Origin: Durusdinium trenchii
Taxonomy: Eukaryota > Sar > Dinophyceae > Suessiales > Symbiodiniaceae
DNA length: 64,000 bases
Reading direction: 5' to 3'
Assembly (NCBI GenBank): GCA_963970005.1
Contig: CAXAMN010003547.1
Location: 115,385 to 179,384 of the forward strand
The position numbers and the translations under genes are program-made. The stretch's first letter is position 1, and each line of letters starts with the position of its first letter. The notes beneath the pieces were generated by a model that made no database searches, was not told where the DNA came from, and saw only the letters and a program-made list of their open reading frames with translations. Positions 20,396 to 31,500 of this stretch are shown piece by piece.

Positions 20396-22729
20396 ACGCT
20401 ACTGAACAAGGTCTCCTTCCAGTCGAATCGAGAGGAACTCTCCTGGGGGACATCGGAATCTCTTCGCCCAGGCGCCGAAGTACTCCTTCTTCACCAAAGC
20501 CTGGGTGCCGAGCCAAATCGCTTCACGAAACAGCCAGGAGCGATCGGAGCGAATCGAAATGCAGCGTTTCCACAAATCGAACGAATGTTCGTTGGGGTCA
20601 AAACCGTTGGAACCCAGTGATAGAATGAACATGAAACATGCACGCATGTCGGAGGCTTGCAAACTTAAGCGTGCTTGGTATTCCAAAGAGGAATTTCAAT
20701 CGATCTTCAAACCAAGTACCAGTACCACCCGCTGCACGTTGCTGCTTGTGCTACTGTTGGAAGAATCCTGAGGATGTCATGCTGCCATCACGGGAATAGT
20801 CAACCACCAAAACTGAGAAAACCCTCTCCCGCGTTGATCGGCCTTTATAGATATAAAATAACATAATGTAACATAATATATAATTGACGTTTTTCAACTG
20901 TCGAATCATTCGAATCCACATGTCCTCATGCATCTTCGGGTTGTCTCGGTTTTTCCGGGGGTCTGGTCTTGGCGGCTTGCGGAGATTTGCATCTACCTTG
21001 CATCTACCCCAAGCCCTTGGGTTTGTCGGTCAATTGAAGGGCCTTCTTTGTTGACTCAAACAGCCACACACTCATACACACTCCATATAACTGGCATATT
21101 GACCCTTGAAACCACCCCAACTGAGTCAATATGGTCCCATTGTCGTTTCTGGGAACGCGCAGGCACGGCCGTCGGTCCGGCGCGGCCCAGCCACCAAACC
21201 CGGCTTCAACGGTCGGCTCTGGCTCTGGGTCGACAGCCTGGCCGATGGCCTTTCTTCCACAAAAGACTCGTGATTTCTTAGGGGTCCTCCCCGGAACGAC
21301 ACAAATCCATGGCCAGTTCGGCCCAAGTCACTAATGCGTCACCCTCCTCGGGATGCCCCACGAGCCTGGTCAGAGTGTCCAAAGGGGGCTCCCAGACCGA
21401 CTCGAATCCGACAGCGTGACTCAACGGGTGAACTTCTTTGCTCCAAACGTGACAAAAGAAAACACGACAGGCAGAACTATAGCATACAGCATCCAGCATT
21501 TCAATGCTTCAGAAGGCCCAAATCCCCATGATTCATGAATCCCTTTTGTGGTGACTTGCACATTGCCGCACCATGCAACAAATTGGGGCTGTTCGTGAGG
21601 GGCTTGCACTCAGGTAGGACGCCGGCGCATGGCCTAGGTTAGCAGTACCACGGATAGCTCTGAAATGTCCCGTTGCAGAAAAGCGAGACACCTGGAGGAA
21701 CAATTAGCACCGACTTCCCGACGAGCAGCGCAGTGACATCAATTTGAAGTGCCTTGCTGACCGCGGACCGACATTTCATTGGGAGGGTCAAACCCATAGC
21801 CCCGGCTCAACATGTCCACTGTTTTATCTTTGATCTTGGAAGGGCCGCCCATTGACGCCTTTGTGGGTCCTAGATGGTCCTTGAAGGTCCTGGTGTTGGG
21901 TGCCGCCTCTTTGCTTGGGATGATTCTGAAGTGATCCTTGCTGATCCAAATAGCAGAACACCAAGGCATCAGCAACAACCACGAGTCATAAAGCGTTGAA
22001 AACGACTCTCTCGGCCAAGCTTCAAGGAACCAAAAGAGGGTGGCCCCTTAAGGATCTTAAGGTAGACTCTTCACTGCGGGCCACCGTTTCCTTTTTTTCG
22101 TTGTCCTTTTGGCCACAAATCACAGCAAAGTCAAAGGCCATCAGTCCATCGGTCGTTGTTTCACTTCAGTGGAAAACCATGGAACCCATTGTCTCTCTGT
22201 CTGTATATACCGACTATTATATCAACAAAAAAGATCGGTCATGATCCAACTATGCAATACAAGACCAATATCAAAGGGGAAGAGTTGGTATGTTCCTTTT
22301 GCGGATTGATCAATCTGTTCAGCTGACCGAAAGAAAAAATGGAATCCTCCGTCACGCCATCGCGTTCCCTTGATACGAGGGGTAACGCGCTTCGCGGACT
22401 TCATGGAGCGCAAAAGGATGCATTTGTGGTAGTGGCAAACCAAAAACAACATGAGGTTCTGTCAGAAAGATATCAACTGTTTGCAAACAGCAAAACTTTC
22501 AAAAATACCTCAACTGTCTCACAAATGCTCTGTTCCATCTAGACATTCTGTATCATTCTACAAGTTTTGCCACGTCTCTCCACCTCGCTGTCCGTGTTCG
22601 CCCATCACTCCTTGGACCTCTTCAGTCGCAGCACTGAGGGTGTCCAGGAGTCATGGGAGTCTGGGGCACCGAATTCAGAAGATTGCCTGCGGAGCCTCCA
22701 CATGGGAGAAAGAGCAACATTTTGGCAAT
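20396..22729. other. unassigned stretch
   Basis: The minus frame 20399-20686 ('SFDLWKRCISIRSDRSWLFR') is protein-like but unrecognised and has no confirmed splice context. The rest shows no supported feature. Confidence 0.35.
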
Positions 22730-23540
22730 TTCTGTCTTCCCAAAACATCAACCCCAGCCTTCCAATGAAAATGTCTGTCTTCTCCAAACACAACCCCTAG
22801 CCTCGCAAAGACCGTTTATGTCTTCCCAAAACATAAGCCCTAGCCTTCCACAGACCATTTCTGTCTTCCCAAAAACCAACCCTAGCCTTCCAAAGACCAT
22901 TTCTGACATCAACCCCAGCCTTCCGAGGACCATGTCTGTCTTCCCAAAACATAGCCTTTCAAAGACAATTTCTTCGATGCTAGCCTTAAAAAGACAACTT
23001 CTGTCTTCCCAAAACATCAGCCCAGGGACCCTTTTTACCGAAACACAAACCGTAGCCTTCTTGACCACATCAACCCCAGCCTTCCAAAGACCACTTCTGC
23101 CTTCCCAAAACTCCAAAGACCATTGCTGCCTTCCCACATCAGCCCTATCCTTCCAAAGACCATTTCTGTCTTCCCAAAACACCAACCCCAGCCTTCCAAG
23201 ACCATTTCAGCCGTCCCAATCAACCTTAGCCTTCCAAAGACCGTATCTGTCTTCCCAAAACATCAACCCTAGCCTTCCAAAGGCCATTTCTGTCTTCCCA
23301 AAACATCAACCCTAGCCTTCCAAAGACCATTTCTGTCTTCCCAACCACCAACCAGGCCTTCCAAAGACCATGTCTGTCTTCCCAAACATTTAGGCCTTGC
23401 GATTACAATGTCTGTCTTGCCAGACACCAATAACCCCAGCCTTCCAAAGACCATTTCTGTCTTCCCGACCACCAACCATCTGTCTCCCACACATGAACCC
23501 CAGCCTTCCAAAGACATCAAGCCTGGCCTTCCAAAGGCCA
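22730..23540 (+). repeat. 43-bp tandem repeat array
   Basis: About eighteen degenerate units of the form 'AACCCTAGCCTTCCAAAGAC' + 'CATTTCTGTCTTCCCAAAAC' + 'ATC'. Because one frame lacks stops, they create plus and minus pseudo-ORFs with repeating 'SLPKTISVFPKHQP'-like peptides. There is no evidence that this is coding. Confidence 0.92.
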
Positions 23541-25233
23541 TGTAACAGAAAGGTTGACCTGGTTTTGTCGAAAACCCATGGTTGTCTGGTCCCGCGTTGC
23601 AGCTTGGATCCAAGACCATCAAAGGATCAGCCATACGGATGGTCCGCTGGCCAGTCAGAGAATCATTGCGTCTCGCCCAACGCTTTTGTCAACCTCGGCT
23701 GACTTAAAATGCCTCACTGCACTCCTCCGGATCTGGCCTGGCAGCGACAACCTTACCTCCAGGTGAGCTCTGGTAGAATATGTGCTCTCATACATGATAT
23801 TTTACTATTATAAACTATTACTATACCATACTATACCCAGTAAACCATCAATTTGGTGGTTTTTGGTCGTAGCTCAAGTCACATACAGACCTCTGTTTTT
23901 TGGCTGTTTTTGATGTTTATTGGGGGACCTGTTCAGCCAGCCAGCCAAATGAGTACGTAGTTCAGGTGAGGCAATGCTTTCTTCGATCAGCTCAGATGGC
24001 AAATGTCGATGACGACGAGGATTGTCTGGACATTGAAGGTGCCATCATCCTGAGACCAGGGAAAACGAGCTTAGGGTGGAGGCCATGGCTATTAGGGTGG
24101 AGGTCATCACTTTTAGGATGGAGGCCGTCGCAAGTAGGTTGGAGGCCATCGCTCTGAGGATGGAGGCCGTCAGACTCGCTTTGGGTCAGTGTCTATCAGG
24201 TGACCTGGACCTGAAGACCTCAAGCATCAGATATCGAATGAGGATACCAAAGAAGATCTTGGGAAACACCGTTAGACGCCTGCAATGTGCGATTCAAGGG
24301 TAGACGGTAGACGCCTTGATCTCGAATCCACAAGCGGGTCTAGAGATTTCGGCCGCCGGCCCAGCCGCCCAGCTACACGAAGTGCGAACTGGTGTCCCAC
24401 ATCGTGGAGTCAATTCCCCACATCTTGGAGTTAATTATCATTAATTATCAATATTTTACGAACAAGGATACATAATACAACTAATACATAAATATCACAT
24501 AATATCACGATATCTATTTACCATTAACATTAATTCTTAGTTGACTGATTGATAAAAACCCCCCACGGCTTAGCCTAGACTCGGCCTAGAGATGCTTGAC
24601 TATCGAGGTAGGGGTGTTAATCCACATCCAACATGAGTTGCCAATTCTGCCATTCCCTCAATCAGCTTCCGATCATGGACAGCCACCCAGCAACCAAAAT
24701 GACTTCTTTCACTCTAAAACCACCTGCGATGAATCACCTGCGCCATGAATCCTACTCTGAGACGAAGCACCATACAACCGCCCCAAAATTTGGGCGAAGT
24801 ATACCTGAGGCATCTTGGGGCGTCCGCCGAAACGGGATGCGCGCGGCCTGCATGGCTCCCAAAACGGCTCCAAAGCGAAGAGCCGATGTTTATGTTGAGC
24901 ATCTCTTTTTGCAGCGGTTCTGACCTGATTATAAAATGGTTCGGAGCCAGGTTCTGAGCATGGGTTGAACGATATGTTACTGTGGATGTTTCAGGGTCAG
25001 CTCCACCTGTTCTTTTCAATTGCATCGTTCGGTTCGTCTTGGACTTCGGACCCAGACCCCCAGATCCCGCGGAGCTCGAGCGTCATGCTGGGGCTGTCGG
25101 GACTGCCGGCAATAGAGATGCACTTCTCTATTGCTCCATCCATGGCCTGACCAGCGCGAGCTCGAGACAACACCAAGAACATGGAATATCGGAATATCCA
25201 GAAAACGATTGGGAGGAAAAGTCCCCCAGTGAT
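23541..25233. other. unassigned stretch containing a short 21-bp array
   Basis: Apart from the array at 24071-24175, I see AT-rich DNA (24430-24540) and no supported gene. Confidence 0.35.
24071..24175 (+). repeat. 21-bp minisatellite, five units
   Basis: Five consecutive 21-bp units of the form TTAGGNTGGAGGCCATCGCT(A). In one frame each unit reads as a 7-residue peptide such as 'RLEAIAL'. Related single or partial units occur at 26646-26668, 47448-47486, 49383-49410 and 58105-58185. Confidence 0.88.
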
Positions 25234-25593
25234 TCAGTTAGCATGTGAGTATTTTGTGAGGTGCTGCATGTCCTTTTTGAAATTGAGCAGTTCCTTTCCA
25301 CCTGAGAACGCCGGGCGTTGATCTTCTTTGGGTGTCTTCATTCGGTTTGGACAAACAAACACATACTGCTGGACCCAAACAACCACTGGTAGAAGACTCA
25401 AACCCTTCAGACCGCCAAACAGCCCCAACATACAGTCGAAAGCAAACAGCCTCCTAGGATCCTGGGATCCCTCCCAGGTTTTTCGCAGCCAACTCGACCT
25501 AGGTAGTCCGGCCTGCAGAAGATAGTCCGGCACCCGCAGTTCATTGGCCAAATCCTTGGCAGTCTTGCCTGGAGACTGGGAGTCAGGCTGCAT
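25234..25593 (-). CDS. ankyrin gene, possible last exon
   Basis: It begins 'MQPDSQSPGKTAKDLANELR' then 'VPDYLLQAG', which looks like a terminal ankyrin repeat (G-K-T-A-x-D-L-A). The frame stays open to a stop at 25234, but an earlier splice (CTGCAG|GC near 25505) is possible, so the end of the gene is not certain. Confidence 0.45.
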   Translation of the reverse strand: MQPDSQSPGKTAKDLANELRVPDYLLQAGLPRSSWLRKTWEGSQDPRRLFAFDCMLGLFGGLKGLSLLPVVVWVQQYVFVCPNRMKTPKEDQRPAFSGGKELLNFKKDMQHLTKYSHAN

Positions 25594-28500
25594 CTCTGGA
25601 GGCTCGGCTCCACCAAATAGATCAAACGTGGTCTACCCCCCATCTTGGTCCTAAGGTCCTTACAAGTGTGTGATCCAACCTAATACAGGGCCCTCCAAAG
25701 ACAGGAATCTGTGAAGAGCTACAAAACCGCAAAGTCGGCTAGGAAACGCATATCAAACCTTCACACAACCTCCAGAGCATGGTTTTCATATGTTCCGGCT
25801 ACAAAACCCTTAAACATGCGTGTCTTCGATATTTTTCGCATGTAAGATTAGTCTAACAGAACCCCGGCCCGGCGAGGCCGGAGTTGTTGCGTCCCACGCG
25901 TGGTTCCTAGCCGTTGGGGTGTTGTTTCCCCTTGCAGTTTCAAGCACCGTCCGAAGAACAAACGTAAGAACGTTTAGTGCCCCTGTTGTTCTGGTTCTCT
26001 TCACTCTTCTACTTCAGATGAACCCAGAAAACTCGTGGAGTCTGGCATCGAACTCCGAAATCGGTTCCCACCCTGTGGGGGGGGCCACTGTCCCCCCAAC
26101 GCAACACAGGGTGCCTCGGGCGTTCCGGAGATTCACATTGGCGCCCTCCACCAGCAAGCTCGAAGCCGCCTCCGCCAGGGCTCGAGATGTGCTGGACACA
26201 GGGCTGACCCCGAATGGCCACTGATTAACTATATATAGCTGTCCAAACGGTAAGCTACAAGCGAGAGGTTTACACCAAATCTATCAGAGAGGTGAAGGAC
26301 ACAATCATGGATAATTAGTTTGGGGGTTTGGTTGGGGAATCTGTCATCGAGCACAACTGACCTATCTCTACTACTACTGTGTACAGATTCTATGAAGTAA
26401 AAACAATCGAGCACTACTGTTTGTTAGGTTTGGTGTGGGTAAAATTGTTGCATCTCTTTCATGCGTCTATTGGCATCATCCATCGCCACTGCCCACAACC
26501 ATTGTGGTGCTACATGTCGGATCCTTTGGGGCTCACAGAATGGGGGATGACTCCAGTGACAGGCCTCTTGCGGCATCGTTTTTGGGACCCCATGACCATC
26601 ATGAGGCCCTAACTCATTATGTATGGCCATGTCTGGCCTGCTATTAGGTTGGAGGCCATCGCTAGTAGGCTGAAGCATGTTGCCTCCCTCTGCCCACCTC
26701 AAAGTTGCCACACAGGATCGCTATCATGAGCGGTGTGGCATGGCGGCCGTGGTAGCCCACGCGGCGCAGCATGGTGCGACGGCCCCAGGTGTACTGAATG
26801 CCTCAGGGACTCACCGAGAAAGGGTGCATGGTCTGCAAGGTTCAAATTCAACTGTGAAAGGCTGTGATTTCTATCTTTCGTACAAGTATTGGCCGGAAAC
26901 GCCTGCAAATGCCAAATCTTACGTCTAACGATTGTCATCTGTTGTATACCAACTAATCCGCCGGCCTGCCGGCGTGTCTTGTGGATGTGCTTGTACTTGT
27001 ACTTGTCTAGTACCAAAGTTGTTCATCGCTTACATTGCTCCTCTGCGCGGATTTTTGCCTCGACTAACTTGACCCCCCCGCCCCCGCTTTGCACGTTGTT
27101 GTCTTCGTTGTCGCCTTCGTCATCGGCGTCGGCGTCCTGCACGCGCGTTGCCTGTGTGTTGCTTGCACTTCACAGCGTTTTGCCATGGCTTTAAAAACAT
27201 TTTGCCCACGGTTTCCACCATGTACACCCAACCACGGTTTACACCAGCCATCGTTTACACCAAGCCACTGTTTACACCAACCGCGGTTTACACCAACCAC
27301 CCTTTACACCAAACCAAGGTTTACACCAACAACCGCTTACACCAAACCACGGTTTACGCCAACCACCGTTTACACCAAACCAAGGTTTACATCAACCAAC
27401 GTTTACACCAAAACGCAGTTTGCACCCACCACCGCTTACACCAAACCATGGTTTACACCAACCACCGTTTACACCAACCACCACTTACACCAACCACCCT
27501 TTACACCAATCCAAGGTTTACGCCAACCATCCTCTACACCACACCACCGTTTACACCAACCACCGTGCCGTTTGCACCAAGCCACGTTTTGCACCAACCA
27601 TCGTTTACACCCAACCGCGGTTTGCACCAACCATTTTGCAACACGCCCCACTTTACACCAACCACACTTCACATCAAGCCACGGTTTTTACCAACCACCG
27701 TCTAAGCTCACTCATGATTTACGTTGCCTTCTTTGCGACTTTTTCCCACCTCTGCACTTCCACACACCCCTTCCCCTCCCCTGGCCGTTTCTCTGCGTTG
27801 CGTCTCCCACCCTTGAGGCAAGCTCCCTTGATTACGCTTTGCTGGCTACATGTTGCTCACTTGCTTTCCCTCACCCGCTCCACCGGCAGGAGTCAATTTG
27901 TGCCTTGCTCTAGGGCCAGCCCTTGCCGTTTCTTTGCTTTGTGTCTTCCCCTGCCTTCAATCTAGCTCCCATTCTCGTTTTATTTGCTCACGACACGTTG
28001 GTCCTCTGAACACATGCGGCAGCATTCAGCCTTGGAGCGGCACACGCCAACGGCGGTTATATATTACAGAGTTGCTCCTGCCAAGGATGCTCCAGCCGTT
28101 TCGCTGTTATATAATATAGTTCTACCGGGCTGGGGTCAGCTCCTGCCAATGAGATCACAACTTGATCACAGGGTGTGCCAGGGGGTTAGCAAAGGATAAG
28201 CAAGCTTCAATTGCAACTCTTTTCGAACGCCAAAACCATGTTTCAATCGGTTTCAATGCAATTCTTTCCACCACACAAAAAATAGAACAAACAAACCGCA
28301 GAATGCATCCTATTTCATGCTTCCCTCAGGTCGCCACGAGAAAAAGGAATACTGTACCCCCACAGGTTTTTTGCCTTTCACGAAAAAACAACCCTGCTGT
28401 TTTTGCATTTCAACCGTGCCTTTCACCGTGTGAAGCATCCGGATCACGTTGTTGGCCAAGTAGGGTTCGTCCACATCAGCGCTGGCCTCGATGAGGCGCC

Positions 28501-31500
28501 GCACCAGCACGGCGGTGCCCTGGAACATGGCGGCCGTGTGCAAGGTCCGGGAGAGATCAAAGGACTCGGCTTCACTCCTCAGCGTCTTTTGCAGATGTTT
28601 TTGCCAGTGTATGGTGTGGGAACATGGACAGCTTCGCACTTGAACGAAGGGTTGAAGCCCAAACGCTCCAAACACTCCAAAATCATGGATGGGAGCGCGT
28701 TTGATCCCACACAGGCTGGTTTTGGAGGTCGTAGTGGGTTCACTGACCATCCCTAGGGATCTACAGACATTCGAAAAGCTTGACTGGACCCTCCAAACCT
28801 AGATACAGGCGTCGAACACATCACGTTCTCAAAGCGTATATGGATCCATGTAGGGCATGGTCATGGTGTTGGATGATGATGCTCTTTTCTGACTCTTACC
28901 GATGGTTGAACCTGATTCAAGCTTACGAACACGCACGCCAGCAACATTGGCTACACCAACCGGGTCCCCGGTAAGCTTGCTCACCTTTTGGCAGCCTGCT
29001 GTCTTGTCGAGGGTACAACCCAATGGTTCAACACAAATTACATGGGCGAGCTTGAGTTTTGAGACGTTTTGAATGTCACCAAAGCTGCAAATATTGCAAT
29101 CGCATGACCGTCAATCAGCCCAAACTACGGCATCCTCATCCGTGGCCAACCTGGGACGGTCTCACGGAAATGTCAAACAGCCCTAAGATCCTGGACACCA
29201 AGCATGGCCTTCGGCTTCTTGCCCCCATCCACCCCCGTTCGACACCGGGCATCAAAAACGCCTGTGTAGCATCCTCGGCCCCAGCGGCGATCGCCATGTG
29301 CAGGGCATGGTCTCCAAAGAGGTTCCTCGGTCCATCAACTGTCGACTCCGAGAGAAGTGATGGCCACGATGGTGGTCCTTTTTGTGGAAGCTTTGGTGGA
29401 AGGGAGGGCATGATTTTGTCAGGTGCCCATTTCTGTCCAATTACTGGGGTTTGACAAGTTGATCGACTCAAGTCGATACACCCGTGCGAGGCGTAATCTT
29501 CCAAAGGCTCATATTTTTCCACTGCTTTGGGTTCCTTGGGTGTCCCTGGCTTTCACTGGCTGCCAGGTGGTATTCCGTTCAATTTTTCTGCTGAAACACC
29601 AAGGTTCTTTTTCCTTGGGTCTGCAGAGACGCTACACAGCAGCCGGATCCCAATGGGGTCGTTTTCCAGAGCGGCCACGCCCACCTGGGTGGCGCCGGAA
29701 GGATCGGTCGGACCGGTCAAAGCCCCTGGACGTCCAGAAGCGGTGGTGAAGCGCTCAGAAATAGGTGAAACAAATTTCATGCTCCTCACACATGGGTTGT
29801 ACTTCAAGAATGGTTCCCTAGTGAGGCTGGCTGGAAATTCCATCAACAGCTGTGAGACCTCAGGGTGTCTATTCACCGCCTCAACTGCCATACTCTTCTT
29901 GTACCCAAAAAAATTTTTTCGGCCCAGGCGCTGGAAAATGTGGGATCGCTTGAGTACTCACTGCAGCATTGGCCGCGAAGAGCAGCTGCATGGCTTCATG
30001 GTTCTTGAACCTGGCGCAAATGTGGATCAGTGAGCAGCCTTTGTCCAAGTTGATCTCGGCACGCGCCTGCGGGGACAAGGCGTAGGATGCAAAGTACACA
30101 CCTTGACACCCCATGAAAACACGTGTTGGGGTGGAGATGAGATGCTGGACACCTCAAAGAACTGGATTCCATATCCTTCTTACACCTTCAACCCGTCTAT
30201 TTTAATATCATGTTGGAGCCTATGTATATACATATGTATATATACACTGCAAGACGGATGCGGTCCTTTTGCTATGAAGCTTGGGCCTATTGGCCATGGG
30301 TACAGTTTCGTTTTGCGCGTGTCATGTACGCAGGATTGCCTCATGCTGTTGAACCCTCATGACATTCCATCACTCCTCCTTCCTGCGTACATATCTTGCA
30401 CCGATTGAGGTCTCGTGCATGCCCTCCTGTCCATCACTGACTGGCCCCGGCTCTTGCTGTCGATGCGGACTCCAAATCCTCCAGTGCCGAACAGATAGGA
30501 GCACACATGCCATGCATGCTTCATGGCTTGGGCTGTCGGCTTCGCCATATGTCGCGCCAGGCATTGATTGACAAACTGGGCGTCCGGTCTCTCCCCTGCC
30601 AAATACATTAGCCTCCCAACAATGCTCCTGTACTTGGTGACTTCTCCTCCTTCGAGTACAGGCGAGGTGTCCTTCTTCGTGAAGTTTGCATCCAGCGGGG
30701 TTTTCCGGTAGAACTTTGAGAACAGGTCCACATCCTTTTCAAAGCTGTCATACTGCTTTCTATCAAGGTGAACTCCCTCTTCAAGTAGTGGAATCTTTCA
30801 CCGGGGTTGAACGGTCCCTTTTCTTCCACATTCCAGCTTTTCCTCTCCTTCAGGTAGTTCACAAAGTCCCGGATCCGCTGAGCAATGCCCACCATGAACA
30901 CATCATCCACATGCACTGTCAAATACAGCTCTTCAGGGATGTACAAGAGAGTAGGCTGCATGGGATCTTGTTTCATCCCGAACTCGATGCAAGCTCCTGC
31001 AAAATGCTGGAACCACTGTGATGCAGCTGTCCTCTGGCCAGGTAGGCATCGAAGCAACTTGAATATGCGGCCATTCACTCGCACATATGCACGTTCTTCG
31101 GCGGGCTGTGGCGACATCAGGAAGGCGTCCTTGACATCTAAAGTCATGACCGAGAATCCCCCTTAGACACTCAACGTCAAGTGGAGGAGCATCTTTGGCA
31201 AGCACATCATTCCCGATGGAGCGAATGTTTGCTCCAACTGTATTGAGTTTCTGAACTGCCTTGCCACTAATCGGGCTCGACGAAACCACCCGCCTTGATC
31301 AAGTCGATGCTTCCAGCACATGACTTCCTTTGTGGAAATGATGTATCCACCGCTTGCTTCCACCTCCTCTGCTCCAACTTCCACCATGGCTGGAATCTCC
31401 AACATCCGGTTGATCTCTTTGTCCTTTGCCATGGTATCCAGATGTTCCAACTCTTCTTCACTGACCTCAGGTGGATCATCTCCTTCTTCACCTCCATAGC

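Noticed and set aside
22653-23315. 220-codon plus-strand ORF with proline-rich repeats
   Set aside because: It is a translation of the 43-bp tandem array. The repeat peptide shifts frame between units and shows no independent coding signal.
26825-26850. possible tRNA B-box (GGTTCAAATTC)
   Set aside because: No matching A-box, acceptor stem or anticodon arm could be folded around it.
27089-27913. 274-codon plus-strand ORF rich in 'FTPTTVYTK'
   Set aside because: It is produced by the 16/17-bp array. All three frames give similar repeats, so this is repeat DNA rather than a gene.
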